DNA from: Fasciolopsis buskii
Taxonomy: Eukaryota > Platyhelminthes > Trematoda > Plagiorchiida > Fasciolidae
Direction of reading: 5' to 3'
DNA: 64,000 nt
Assembly: GCA_008360955.1 (NCBI GenBank)
Contig: LUCM01000735.1
Coordinates: forward strand, 125,966 to 189,965
Position 1 is the stretch's first letter. Each line of letters opens with the position of its first letter. A program made the position numbers and the translations under genes. The notes beneath the pieces are model-generated. The model did no database searches and was not told the DNA's origin. It was given only the letters and a program-made list of their open reading frames with translations. Below are positions 13,359-24,655 of the stretch, one piece after another.

Positions 13359-13620
13359 CGTTTTGGAGCATTCGGACTCACGTCACTTTGACTAAAGGGT
13401 TGATAGTCTAGATGGAATTTCCAGTCTTCGTTGAGGTCTGTTAACATGGGAGCCTTTGTACTTATAAGTTGCCCACTGAAAGACATTTCTTTCCGTTGGC
13501 CGTGATACAGAGGTTCCAGACAGTCATTTCGCATAACCTCCATTTGAATGCCTTCAACTGGACTTTCACGCGATACGGTGCCCTCGGATATGAGCACAAA
13601 ATTTAAGTTCAGACAATCTT
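13359..13620 (-). CDS. Candidate internal exon, unknown protein (exon 1 of 2)
   Basis: On the minus strand an open frame of 86 codons lies between an AG acceptor (TTAG before 13620) and a good donor, AACG|GTATGT, at 13359/13358. The peptide has a balanced, globular-looking composition with little low-complexity content, for example LTDLNEDWKFHLDYQPFSQ, and I do not recognise the family. The exon enters with two bases and leaves with two bases (CG), which fits the one-base remainder of the next candidate exon after a 54-nt intron. No upstream exon was found, and the acceptor's pyrimidine tract is weak. A frame this long can arise by chance; the phase agreement is the main support. Confidence 0.3.
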
Positions 13621-16600
13621 CTAACTAGGGTCCTTTGTGCTCTGAGACCCTATTTGTTCTTATGTTTGTCCGAACTCACTGAATACTCGCAAAGATGAAG
13701 GTTCTCGGGTGCGCAACCAAAGTTTGGCTAATAGGGAAATCAGGGGACGATCTCAGCAAGTACTTGTTTCAGGACTGGTGGTAAGAAGATGGATCGATTG
13801 GTTCAGAAGCAGAGATGATACTCTAGGAAACCCAGAGCGTCTGAGACATCGCGATGGAGATACCAATACTCCCGGAAAATGCTATCAAGTGTTACTGACA
13901 TTTTTCTACAGCTGCGATTCATAACCAAACATGCCATCAATTCTTCATTTCCAGAAGGAGTATAGAATCAGAAAAGTTGATTTCGTCCAAAACGGGAAGT
14001 TTCTGAAAAATTTTAGTTGGTCATCATTGAAATTTGCATTTGTATGTTTCTTTGAGTTGTGATATTTAAAAGAACGAAGTGTAGAATTTAATCGCTGGGT
14101 CAGTAAATCAGTATTTTGTTATCCAAGCAAGAAAGTGCACCTTAGGCTTCAGTACGGCTTCTTAGGATGAACAGGATTCTATACTATGCCGTTTGTCCCG
14201 GTACCTCGGAACGTGCCCCTCCTACTTAAGACTTCTCAAGAAAACATCGGCTTGCAGATTTCAAAGCAATACGAAGACAATAAATGAACACTACCTTAGG
14301 TAAGCACAAGCTCGCCCATGTATCATGCAGCATCTTTTTGCTCTATATAATTAAAATCATAACAAGTCAGTTGAATGAAATTTCCGAATAGTTTTGACGC
14401 AGTTCTAACTAGTTTTGATAAACCCAAAAACGATATAAAAGTGATTACTGAACAATTAGCAACCATCTGCGATTGACCAGTGGTGCTTGAAAATCACAGG
14501 TGACCCGGTCGTATGCTCCAGGGGCAAGTTTGGTGAAGACCATATTAGTCTACATTCCGAGTCTCGCGACAGTTGGTCTAGTGCAGAAAGTTTTGGTTGA
14601 TTCTGAGAAACTATTTTTGATCTTGGTTCGCGTCACGGCGGTCGAGACAGGCGGAACAATAAAGCTCTATTGGTGCGAGGCACAAATGAGAAATGAAGGT
14701 TATTTTTAGCATGGAAGGGGTAACATTGATAAACAAAATGTTTTGTTTTATACTTATAGCACTGTCAGGGAAAGAGGTAGAATGTATAGGACAAAACTAA
14801 TTTTTAACATTCCAGCAACATCGGTCGAAATGGACCAGAATTTTTCGTGAAATAAACATCCTGGCCCCTGATAGATCGGAAATGTGTGCATGAACGTACG
14901 GAGTACCAGTGTAAGCCAAAACGTTGTTTTTCCACTAGGGCACCAAATTCATGTGGTCTTTTCCTCATATAAGAATCTATATCTGAAATAATGGAAATTC
15001 AACACGGCAGGAGAGAAATCTTTCATTGTACTAAGGCATTTGACAATACCGCCATGTCGACTGAAACGTGGATCAAGCGTATGGTGTTCAAAGTAGACAT
15101 TATTAGAGTTGGATACCTCTGCCGTTCCGATATCACAACTTATACTTGACGCTGCACGTTTGTTGAGTGGAAGTGTACCAGGGAATAATTGCACCTTTAA
15201 CAGCTCTTTACGTGTTCTCGATGTCACATTTTGTACCCGGAACAATTACCGTTCGGCTGGCTTTGCGGACATCACAATTCCACACATTCAACAGTTGAAC
15301 AAATCAGCCCCGCCACTTGTTTGGTGCTGGACGAGAGGCAACTGTACAGAGCCACATGAATCCGTGAATTTCAGGAACGTGACGCACTCTGGCAGTGTCG
15401 GAAACACCACATTGAATTTTCACACTTAGAGTGAACTTCGGAAACTGTCAAAAGGAGGCAGAATAAAATAAACTGACTACCAGATTTAATATTTTTGGCC
15501 ACGATTTGTGGGAAGATATTTTCCTCAGTGTCTGCCCCTGACGAGTTACGAATAGTTGTGTTGTCGGGAGTTGGTTGTCACCAAAGAACAACTTATAGCT
15601 TTGTAATAGCTATGACATATATGATAGTCTTTATTTTCGGCGGTGGGTGTGGTCTCTGTTGATTCCGTTGAAGTATTCCTTGCTTGTATTCGGAATTCGG
15701 TCAGTTCATTTACACATCGGATTTATTAGAACCTCATACGAACCTATATCACCTGATGTTGTGGATTGCCGGGTTCCCTCTTGTCGAGGTATGTCCCATT
15801 CATTGACTTCGTCTATTATTCACGCAATAAAACGTGAGCTCGGGGTTAAAGACACATTTATTTCGCGCCCAGAAATTGTGGATTTTTCTGACCTAAGTAG
15901 CTCTTTCCCCTGATTGTACGTTTACGGGAACGGCTTTAGGGAATCCACATGACCAGATAATCGGAGTGTACTGCAAAAGCACTCATCGTGGTCAAAGACA
16001 AAGTTCTGTAATTTAGGTATCCACATTAAGTTAAGTGAAACGGATATAGTAAGTAAACCTTGTCTAGCTGGAGTTTGATCGGCCAGTGGTAGACATTCAC
16101 CGAAATACATGACTGGTTTTCGATTAGCCTGAATTATATAGAGGCAAATGTGCCATGGTAATGGAGACCAGATTATGATTCAGAATATGGCTCGGGGTCG
16201 TCGATGTTGTAAGTTTGCTAGTACCCTTCACCTAACCGGGGCCTTTGCATTGTTGATGATGACTATGTGAAATTGGCAGTCGTCATCACTAGCGTTGGTA
16301 CAGAACCGGAGTCCTAAGCAGTTGAACACCAGAGGGCACCGGCTGAAGCGACGCAGAATATCCATTCGTTGACCGTTTTCTATTGATGGGCCAAGAGAGA
16401 GACCCGATCGATTTGTTTAATGACGGCTAGGTCGTGGTTCAGTTTGATAAAGTCTGATTTACTCGATGCCTTTACTCATGTGCGAAAGTGAGTTTAAGAA
16501 AGATAATGCAGACCGCATTGGAAAACCAAGCACCATAACAGGTTTTCTGTAAGCAAACCCACTTAGAACCGGAAACATTTATGGCTAATCGGATAAGATC

Positions 16601-18171
16601 GGCTTTATCTCGTTTCACGATTAAAAAAATAGTTAGTGTCGCATGCATTTGGTTTGCCAGTAAAATTAAAAGTGCCGAATTGGTTGGGAACGGCTGGATC
16701 GAGTTTCCGGAGAAGCAATGCGGCTTTCTAGCATCGTTTTGGGAAGGTTCAGTAAAAGGGCATTCTTAACATCATTACAAGGGTACAAAAGCGAATCTGT
16801 GCGATGGGTCATTTTGACTTGCTGCTGACCATAGCTCAAATGACCGCCTGGTCAAATTACATGACCCCGGTATACTTGGTCGTCGAGTAACCCCAATATC
16901 AAGTTTTGGGATTGCAAGTAACTTGCTTCATGTTCATGGTCGTTTTGGAGAGCATTTCGAAGTTGTGCGGATAAGTTGGTTCGTTGCGCAACCAATATTT
17001 AAGTTTATTTGAACCTTTAAATAATACTTTCGATGAAGTGAGTAATACTAACCAAACAGTTTGAGATTTTGGTAGCATCAACCGCCTGACTAAACTGCCA
17101 ACCTAGTGTTTGCAGCTGAAAACTGTTGCTTCGACTTTGCTCCGGGATGAATTGGGTTAGCTATTCATCAAAGAATAAAAGACAGTGCATATGGCATAAA
17201 AGCAACGTAAATCTTGTTTTTAAGTCATCTGTTTTACTCTCACTTTTCACCTTCAAGCCCTTGGCAACATCTGCGTAGAGGACCATAATTCATATCGACG
17301 GTAGTAAAATCGACGCAGCTGTTCGCAAAACGCGAAGTTGGGTTGGTGGACATTTGATGAATAATATTTATTGGCGGCTGGTAATTTTTAAGGAAGCGGT
17401 TAAAACTGAAGGAAGCTTATAGCCTCCGGGAGAAAAAAAAGTCATTGATTTTTGGCTACTCAGTTTGATTTCCTTAACAGAGCGAGCAAATTAGATCAGA
17501 AAAATACGTACTGTTTCGACTTATTACTTTAGCTACTCATTAGTAGAGTAACTCGATATCATACAACACAGACATGGAGAGGGTTCCTCTGAGTTGACAA
17601 TACCAACCGATAAAGGGAAAAACATTATCCTATAGGTAACCCGATGTTTCATCATACTGGTAGTGATACGGCAAATTACCAATAATTCATTTGCATTACC
17701 GCTGCTTTTGCTGTCACTTACGAAGTACTCGGCGGCGAATTGAAAATTCACTTGACACTGAAACCATGAGAGTTGCGACGGGCTCATGGCCCAGGAATCA
17801 AGGACTTCATAGACTGACCAAATCTTTGTCTGTTAACGGCCGAACAGCAAGTGCGGTCGCATATGGCCTTCGGATTTGAAAGATTGAACAGTACGAAACC
17901 GAAGTTAAGCAGAGGTGACAAGTAATATCGCGCTGATGAGAAGTGGTCATTACTAGCGAAATAAAATCAATCCATTGACAAACGATTTGGGTGGGGAGTT
18001 GCTTTGCGAGTAGTGACAACTATGTCAGAGTTGTGATCATTATGGAATAAGTCACAGACACACGAAATATGAAAGTCAAAGAAGACAAAACAAGTGAAAT
18101 GTAAGACCAGGGTCGTGTTTAATGCATCGCGATATATACTATCTACTTTTGACTGACAAACTGACAGATTT
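13621..18171. other. Mostly non-coding stretch with unplaced open frames
   Basis: Several open frames on both strands have exon-like borders but no family match. At 13709-13924 (plus) a frame follows a good acceptor ending TTTCAG. At 15109-15429 (plus) a frame carries five N-x-S/T sequons. At 15490-15540 (plus) there is a short peptide with LWED. None can be chained with consistent phase or identified, so none is annotated as a gene. No repeat family copies were recognised here. Confidence 0.45.
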
Positions 18172-18199
18172 AATGACCGACCGAAGGTCATTGGTCGGT
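18172..18199. other. Two interleaved, mutually exclusive hairpins
   Basis: AATGACC (18172-18178) can pair with GGTCATT (18186-18192), and ACCGACC (18176-18182) can pair with GGTCGGT (18193-18199). The two perfect 7-bp stems share sequence, so only one can form at a time. No gene context is visible that would give this a role. Confidence 0.5.
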
Positions 18200-19638
18200 A
18201 GAACGAAATCCAAAAGAGCTCGGAAAAGACAGCCTACTGAATGAGCTGGATTGGTGACCGAATTCCTGAGCTCATACACTTTCCAGGTCGAGTGAAAGTA
18301 TCTTGTGAATTAATCACGGACTTTTGGATCATGAACAAATCGAACCAAAATACGTTCTTAACTCGGAAATTCTAAAAACAGAAACCAGATTTTGTAGCGT
18401 ATGTGTGATCGTCATCCGCGCTTTTACAGAAGAAACTTTGCTGCTCGTTTATGCCTGGTCAACTGATACCGTAAACTCTGATGATTCAGCAACACGGATT
18501 GATAGTCAATAAACAAGCAAAGCTTTTATTCGCCTGCACTGCGGTTGGATTTCATAATCCCGTATATTCAGCTCTGGTATATTGGATCCGAAATGAATAT
18601 TACACGAGCTGCATAATATCTGGCCCCTCAAGACAACAAGCAGTCCAAGAGCATATGATGAACAATATAGCGGTTGCATACATGCCACAAGTATTGTCCA
18701 TAAACTTATTGACTGGTGATCGGAAGCTTCCTTTTATTGATCTTTGCTTTCAAATCACATCACAAATTGAGGAACCAGTCTTAAATATTTGTTTTTAGTT
18801 CTTTAAGTGCAACATCCTACGAAACTGATTTTATGGCTGTTAAAGTGAGCAGTGTTCACAATTTCTTTGGTTCGGCATCAATAAGTCACATTTCCGCGCC
18901 TAATTAGACCAGACTGTCGCTTAGGGCTGAAACACCTGCACACACCGTTTCAGTCGTATTTGTCAGAGGTTACACCAGCGGGTTGTTGCTGATTGTATTT
19001 TGATTGGAATAACAAATCTTTGGCCTACACCACTCCGAATTGAAAAAAATAGTTTAAAACTAAACAAACATCAAAAGAGATATTTTATTTCAAGCTTTTA
19101 AAATGTGAAAAACAGCATCACCGGGAACATCAGTAAACCTGCCTTGAGAAGATTTACCCAGGATAACCCTTAAGTCAGGTCTTTGTGAACATTCCTGTGC
19201 ACGACGTATGGGAAATTCCAAAAGCTTCAAAGAGCTCCATTGATTTTTTAAAAAAACGTGTCAGTTTCTGGAAAGCGTAAACATACAAAAAGAATTTTCT
19301 TTATATCGAGAACCGATTAAGAGTTTCATTTGTGCAAGTACAAGCATTATCAAAGGAAAGGGTGAACTGAATTTCATCATTGTCTCTTTTTAACTGTTTT
19401 CAAACGTTCATTCCCGTCGCGTATTTGTGTCCGTTTTTCTGGCGATAAATCACCAGGAGATTAGACAAATGTAAGGATTTATCGAGACCACGACAGTTTG
19501 ATACGACCAAGCGGTAAGTAAACAGATGTTTTCACTAGTCCGGCCTTACGTCGGTGGGCTTGACACTGTTACCGATCAATAAATTTTGTCGCTATCCGCT
19601 TCTCCTAAGCAGCCGGTTACAAATGATAACTTCCGACT

Positions 19639-19644
19639 TTTATT
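19639..19644 (-). terminator. Candidate polyadenylation signal AATAAA
   Basis: On the minus strand AATAAA occurs 43-48 nt after the TGA that closes the candidate terminal exon ending at 19687. The spacing is normal for a short animal 3' UTR. The hexamer is common in AT-rich DNA, so it only supports the exon call and does not prove it. Confidence 0.3.
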
Positions 19645-19686
19645 GCGAGTTTGCCTAGTTGAGTGAATTTGTCGTTCACAGATTTT

Positions 19687-20054
19687 TCATTTTTCTTCCT
19701 GAAGTTTCAAGTGAACATTGCGAAGATGATGCGAAACAGGAGAACGTAACCTGTTCTCAGATGATTTTATGTTTGCATTCACAAAATGACAAGATTTGGC
19801 AGACGGAACAGTTATTGTAACATATGACATGTAATTTACGAGTGCATGTTTGCTAACATGTTGCAGCCATTGAAAAATAGTCCCGATGGAGCTTCCATCA
19901 CGGATGTTAGAATAAAGTTCGCAAATTGCCATTGACTGGACGCGGAATTTTTGTTCCTTCTCTTGAAAATGAGTGACTATGAACAATGCAGTTTGATTTT
20001 TTGGTGATTCAGTGGCAATTAATCTCAGGTAAACAACCTGAATACTGAAAAATT
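19687..20054 (-). CDS. Candidate 3' terminal exon, unknown protein
   Basis: This minus-strand frame of 122 codons including the stop begins after an acceptor, CATTAG, at 20055, preceded by a pyrimidine-rich tract. The first two bases AA complete a glutamate codon with the single G left by the upstream candidate exon. The peptide has mixed hydrophobic and charged residues (for example VVYLRLIATESPKNQTALF) and I do not recognise it. An AATAAA follows the stop at a normal distance. An internal CAG|GTTACG donor near 19746 offers an alternative end. The chain of acceptor, phase and polyadenylation signal is suggestive, but there is no homology support. Confidence 0.3.
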
Positions 20055-20184
20055 CTAATGACATCGACCGAAAAGAATGGGAAAAACAATCAAACATGTA
20101 CCAAGTGCAATGACCGTTATCACATGCTCACAACCCATAATGATAAATGCCAGTTCATATAGAAGCAAGCGATGTTAGCATTAC

Positions 20185-20272
20185 CTGTCATCGTCAGCGG
20201 ATCAGATAATTTGGTTGAGACAGATAACCCATTATTTGTTGAGGGGAATGATGTCGCGAGGCAAAACGTTGT
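20185..20272 (-). CDS. Candidate internal exon, Ser/Thr-rich peptide
   Basis: It is bounded by one of the best acceptors in the window (CCTCTGTCTATTCCAG before 20272) and a strong donor, ACAG|GTAATG, at 20185/20184. The 88-nt exon encodes 29 codons plus one base in the only frame open throughout, a Ser/Thr-rich segment. It joins in phase to the candidate terminal exon at 20054 across a 130-nt intron. Short length and lack of homology keep confidence low. Confidence 0.3.
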
Positions 20273-20488
20273 CTGGAATAGACAGAGGAAAGCCACTAGC
20301 CTACATTGCTCAGGTAACAGTATCCCTTTAAAATTTCCAACTTAAACTCGTGAAATGGGTGAGCTGATATACGGCTAGAAAAACAAACGTCACTTTCGGA
20401 CAAAACCAGCCAATCGCGTCAGAAAAAGACTTGTATGTTTCATCCAGAAAAAAATACAACTGAATTCACCGTGTATGAGTCTTTTTAG

Positions 20489-20826
20489 CTGAACATCAGG
20501 GCGTGGTGTGTCCCACCGCCGCTACTATCTGCACCGCATCTACTGTACATGGCGATAGAATCACAATATGGCTGAAGGACGAACTCAGCAGCAATAATTA
20601 TGAACCACAACTTATATGCTATCGACACTTCAATAAAATACTGGGATAACAGGTGACATATGAGCCGTTATTACAGGAAGAGAAAGTTTCCGACAATTAT
20701 CCTGTTCCTTCGTTCTACACCGAATATGCTGCGCGCACTAGTCGTAAACGCCTTGCGCTAGTATCTGCCATGAAAACCTCTACCAGGATAAGGGACATCT
20801 TTGTTGCTTGGAAGCACGTTGTATGA
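20489..20826 (+). pseudogene. Possible eIF4E-like C-terminal remnant with in-frame TAA
   Basis: A plus-strand frame opens after an acceptor, GTCTTTTTAG, at 20488 and contains HGDRITIWLKDE followed by YRHFNKILG. The order and spacing resemble the cap-binding protein eIF4E family, where G-D-K/R-I-x-I-W is followed some 20 residues later by a helix ending in a leucine-rich turn and then a Y-x-x-H-like segment. Here a single TAA (20647-20649) interrupts the frame, which then continues as QVTYEPLLQEEK to a TGA at 20824. The region between the valines and the G-D-R-I motif is about ten residues longer than usual, and no upstream cap-binding tryptophan exon was found. It could be a decayed copy or coincidence. 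Confidence 0.2.
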
Positions 20827-22359
20827 CCCTTCCAATTGTTTTCGGGGAAATATCTTAAAAATCACCAGCTCCGCCATGCCGATATATAAGCGTGGATTTA
20901 GCAATACGCCCTCATTTGAATTGGTAGAACTATACGTAGATGACGGGAAATTCAAGGATCAAGTAGGCAAGGTTAATCATTAAAACGAGACCATGTGACT
21001 TCGAGACTTATTGTAATTATTACTTTTTATGCCTAAAGAAGTATTGCTCTCGCCAAAAATCTGCAGCATTCTATGCTAACGGTTTTCAGAATAACTGCAT
21101 CGGAAATTAAACGCCAGTAGCCAGCAGGCCCACATTCGGGAGGGTAAATCCACCGAAATTGTTTAAGCCCATGGTCCACTGAAAACGCAGATGTCAGTTG
21201 CCGAATTCTGAAGACGAAACCATCCGGCATATCAATAGGAAAGTGTCTGGATAAAATAAATTGCAATTATCCACCGAAGTGACCATTTTGTTTCATAAGG
21301 AACCTGTTATTTCACTCATTTGTCCAAGGTGGGGTTGAAGGCACTATGCAACATCCAGCTAACTATTCTGGCATTGATCACTTTAGTGGATCCATACTGA
21401 AAAGTTTTCAGCTAATTGATCAAATGCAACCTACACGATTTTATCATCCCGGGTCGCTAGGTTTAAAAGGATTCAGTAGAAAACAGAGTGAGGTCAACAG
21501 TATCTCTTCTAGTACATCATTGTGATGCCGCATCTCATGTCCTTGGAAGGCCACACTCATTCACTGCTCGCTGCTCCTATTCCAACCAAGGTGATCGGAT
21601 CTTTTAAAAGATACCGGTGACCATTGAATTGTATGCCACAAAGAAAGCAGTTCCGAGGGATGAGTAGCTTCGCAGAACTGTTATTTTTTCATAATACTTG
21701 TTTGGGGAACGAATGAAACGCTGGCCTTAAATTCAAAGTAGCGTGCAGACCTATTGGTGTCGTTGGTTGATGCCTACTAATATCACCATCAGTAGTTCGA
21801 ACATGGAATTGGTACTTGAGGGAAGTTGCATTTCTCTCATTTCATTGCAATCGTTTCACCGAATTTAGGTTGATCCAGTTGTTTTCAGTATATTTACTAC
21901 CTTCTAGAGCTACTGCATATATCCCGAGGTGGTTGAAATACTAAAAATCGAAGACGAGCACTTACAAAACCAATCACGTGATAGCAAAACGGACGTAATG
22001 ACTTTCGGGTAATTTCAAAGCTTTATCCATATTTTTGAAATTTCGGCAAATTATTCCAAGGGGCCTTCAAAATAGCTCATTACGACCTTACTGTGACGAA
22101 TCTAAAAGCGGACATGATAAAAGCTCCGAAATGCTTGTGGTCGCATTCAAAAATGGACCGGGTTCTGTTCACAGGTTACACTGAAATTTTTGAGCGGCAG
22201 ATCCAGGGCGAACAAATTGTTCCATAGGAATGTTTGTTCTCGCATATTTCTCAAGAACTGCACCATGATTCTGAATAAGTTTTACAAATGAACCTTTTAT
22301 CTATTTTTAAGAACTTCTACCTTCTGCTTTTTTATTAATGAAATAACATCATTTTTCAG

Positions 22360-22490
22360 GAAGGGGTTCGCGGCCAACAGAGGGCTGCCAAGTGAGGAAG
22401 TTGACTGGCGGTGGGGGCATTCGAACCCGCAAACCTTCACGTTCAAACGCCATGACTTTATCTGCCTGACCACCGCCGGCCAGCATTCCT
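22360..22490 (-). mobile_element. tRNA-derived SINE, copy 1 of family A
   Basis: On the minus strand it starts with a GCCGGCGGTGG head and carries a B box, GCGGGTTCGAATGC (22417-22430). A tRNA-unrelated tail follows that reads toward CTTCCTCACTTGGCAGCCC. It is clearly related along its length to the copies at 54641 and 35978 and, more distantly, at 24554. Head-to-tail similarity of dispersed copies plus a Pol III promoter identifies a SINE. Confidence 0.75.
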
Positions 22491-23366
22491 GCATTGATTT
22501 CGAAATAGACCGGAAGATCTTGCAAACGTAAAGTGTGTCATGGTTTGCGTTATGGACAAAGGGAACACAAGATATTCAGGAGAGTCTCTGGAAGCTGGAC
22601 ACTCGTCGACGAAGCCCATCACGAACTGCACCAAGTATATAATCTAATAGAGAGCAAGGTTTAAGTGGATTAGATGGTGTCAAGGTTTTGGCATTTGAGA
22701 CTTGAGCCATTTCAAGTTCGCGATATCTAACACCATTTTCAATTAAAGAGGGTCTCACAACCACATTACTGGAATTAGCAGCATTGCCGGATTAGTAACT
22801 AAACTAAGATTACTAATGCTGGTAGAATCATAAACGTTATTAAAGTTAGTAACAATGCTAGTTCAAGGCCGAGGCCATAACAACCCAAAAGGCGGACTTA
22901 CTCTGAGGTCAACATCAAATTTGGGATATGGTTACCTTAACTACAATAGCAATGATAATGTCACCTCGATTGGTGATGAAAGGCTTACGATTAGAATGCC
23001 AAGCTGAGCGCTCACAATACCTTGAAGATACTTCTCACTATGACCTTATTCAGCTCGATTTGAAAATCGTGTTTCGTTGTTCTGACGTGTCATCAATAGT
23101 ACCATGGCCCAATTAATACTCTGAACCGGGGTGAACGAAACTGAGTCGAACATCTACGTCACCACCCCTTCTTAGTCGGTTCCCAAAGCGAATGGACACT
23201 GGTGACGGTCCATCACAAATGCTAGACGGTCGTAAAAACTTCTGCGGTTCCTAATACTGAATTGATTTTTGATCACGCACAGTTTTTTTAGGAAGAATAA
23301 AGTAGTCCCAAAAAATTGCCATACATTCATCATTGACAGACCCTGAGCTTTGTTCTACCAGCCGTT

Positions 23367-23410
23367 TTATTTCAGCTGACGTTCAGGGTACTGATCGTCA
23401 GATGAAATAA
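23367..23410. other. 15-bp hairpin
   Basis: TTATTTCAGCTGACG (23367-23381) and CGTCAGATGAAATAA (23396-23410) are inverted repeats matching at 14 of 15 positions around a 14-nt loop. The surroundings hold no gene. It could be the core of a small palindromic element or an RNA hairpin if transcribed. Confidence 0.6.
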
Positions 23411-24553
23411 GTTACAACTAATTTGTTTCTTATTTCATTCAAAGGTTGGAAAACTGGGAGCATGTTTAAATTTTATTAGACCTTATTTAAATGAAGAACC
23501 GATCGTGGAAATCTTTGAACGGAGACACCTCGCTTGTCATTTTCCACAGTGGATCTTAGTTAAATGTTGCTAACATTTTAGTGTTTGAGGCTATCAAGCA
23601 CATTTCCGTCCTCCGTAGTCGTGATACATTGTACTCTGATTGCTTTATAAACACAAGTTTGTTATCCCCGATTAGAGCCTTTCACGAAGAAAGAAGCGGA
23701 TAAACGTGTGCATGTTTTAGAGTTGATCACATACGGCCGAAGGTGGTCAACTTTTCCGTAATTCCTCCTTCTCATGTTGTTAAACTGTAACAAAATATCC
23801 GGGTCGGCTAGGTGAGAATCACCTCTTCTTCGAAATGAGTACTGACGCAAATTTACGTGATCAAACGCAGTACGCGTCGTCAAGTATCGCTTTGACAAAC
23901 CGCGTCGTTTGCCTTTTGATTTGAAAATCGTATCAAACGTTATTCAATCATCAGAGCCGTAGTGGATGCGACCTTTGGGACCGTTACGTGTATTCGATCA
24001 AATCCATGCGAATCTTAACCGAAAAATTCCCTAAGCTCATTGTTATTAGAATTACAAACTTCATGTGAATTGAGGTGACGAGAGGACATCCTAGCTAATA
24101 ATTTTCACATCCGGCGCCGTTGGACCTGCTATACTAATTAGATTTTATCGCGGGGTTGACCATTAGGTACCAAGCCCCGCGTCCTTGTAACGTACACATT
24201 ATGATGTGTTTTTCACTCAGCTGACCAGTTAGCAGTTTTGACATAATCCGAATTTGTTATAACACAAGTAGATTGTTACTTCCCGAGTTTAGTTTACCCC
24301 TAGATTCAGTGTTGCAGTTCCCTCCAGTGAAAAGCAAATAAACCAGGAAATAGATTATTTAAAATTAATTCTGGCAAAATGTGATTGACCAGCACGGGTG
24401 ATAGGAAGTTGGGTTTGTTTACTGATGTGCGTCAGATTGCAAAATCAACTTTTAACTCGCCATTAAAAATATCGGAAGATTGTATTTGTTTGCCCTAACC
24501 TATTAACTCTTTTTATTCTCTTTAATAACAATAAGATGATATGTGCTGCTTGC

Positions 24554-24655
24554 AGGAACGGTTTCATAGCTGGCTGAAAGTTGCCAAGTGAAACAGTTGA
24601 AAGGCGGTTTGAAGACCCGAACCAGCAGTGGTCAGGCGGCAACTTCGCAAAGCTT
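24554..24655 (-). mobile_element. Degenerate SINE, family A
   Basis: It has the same order of words as the copies at 22360 and 54641: an AGGAA edge, a GTTGCCAAGTGAAACAGTTG tail, then a GGCGGT word and a decayed B box around GACCCGAACC. Divergence is much greater than in the other copies, suggesting an old insertion. Confidence 0.5.
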
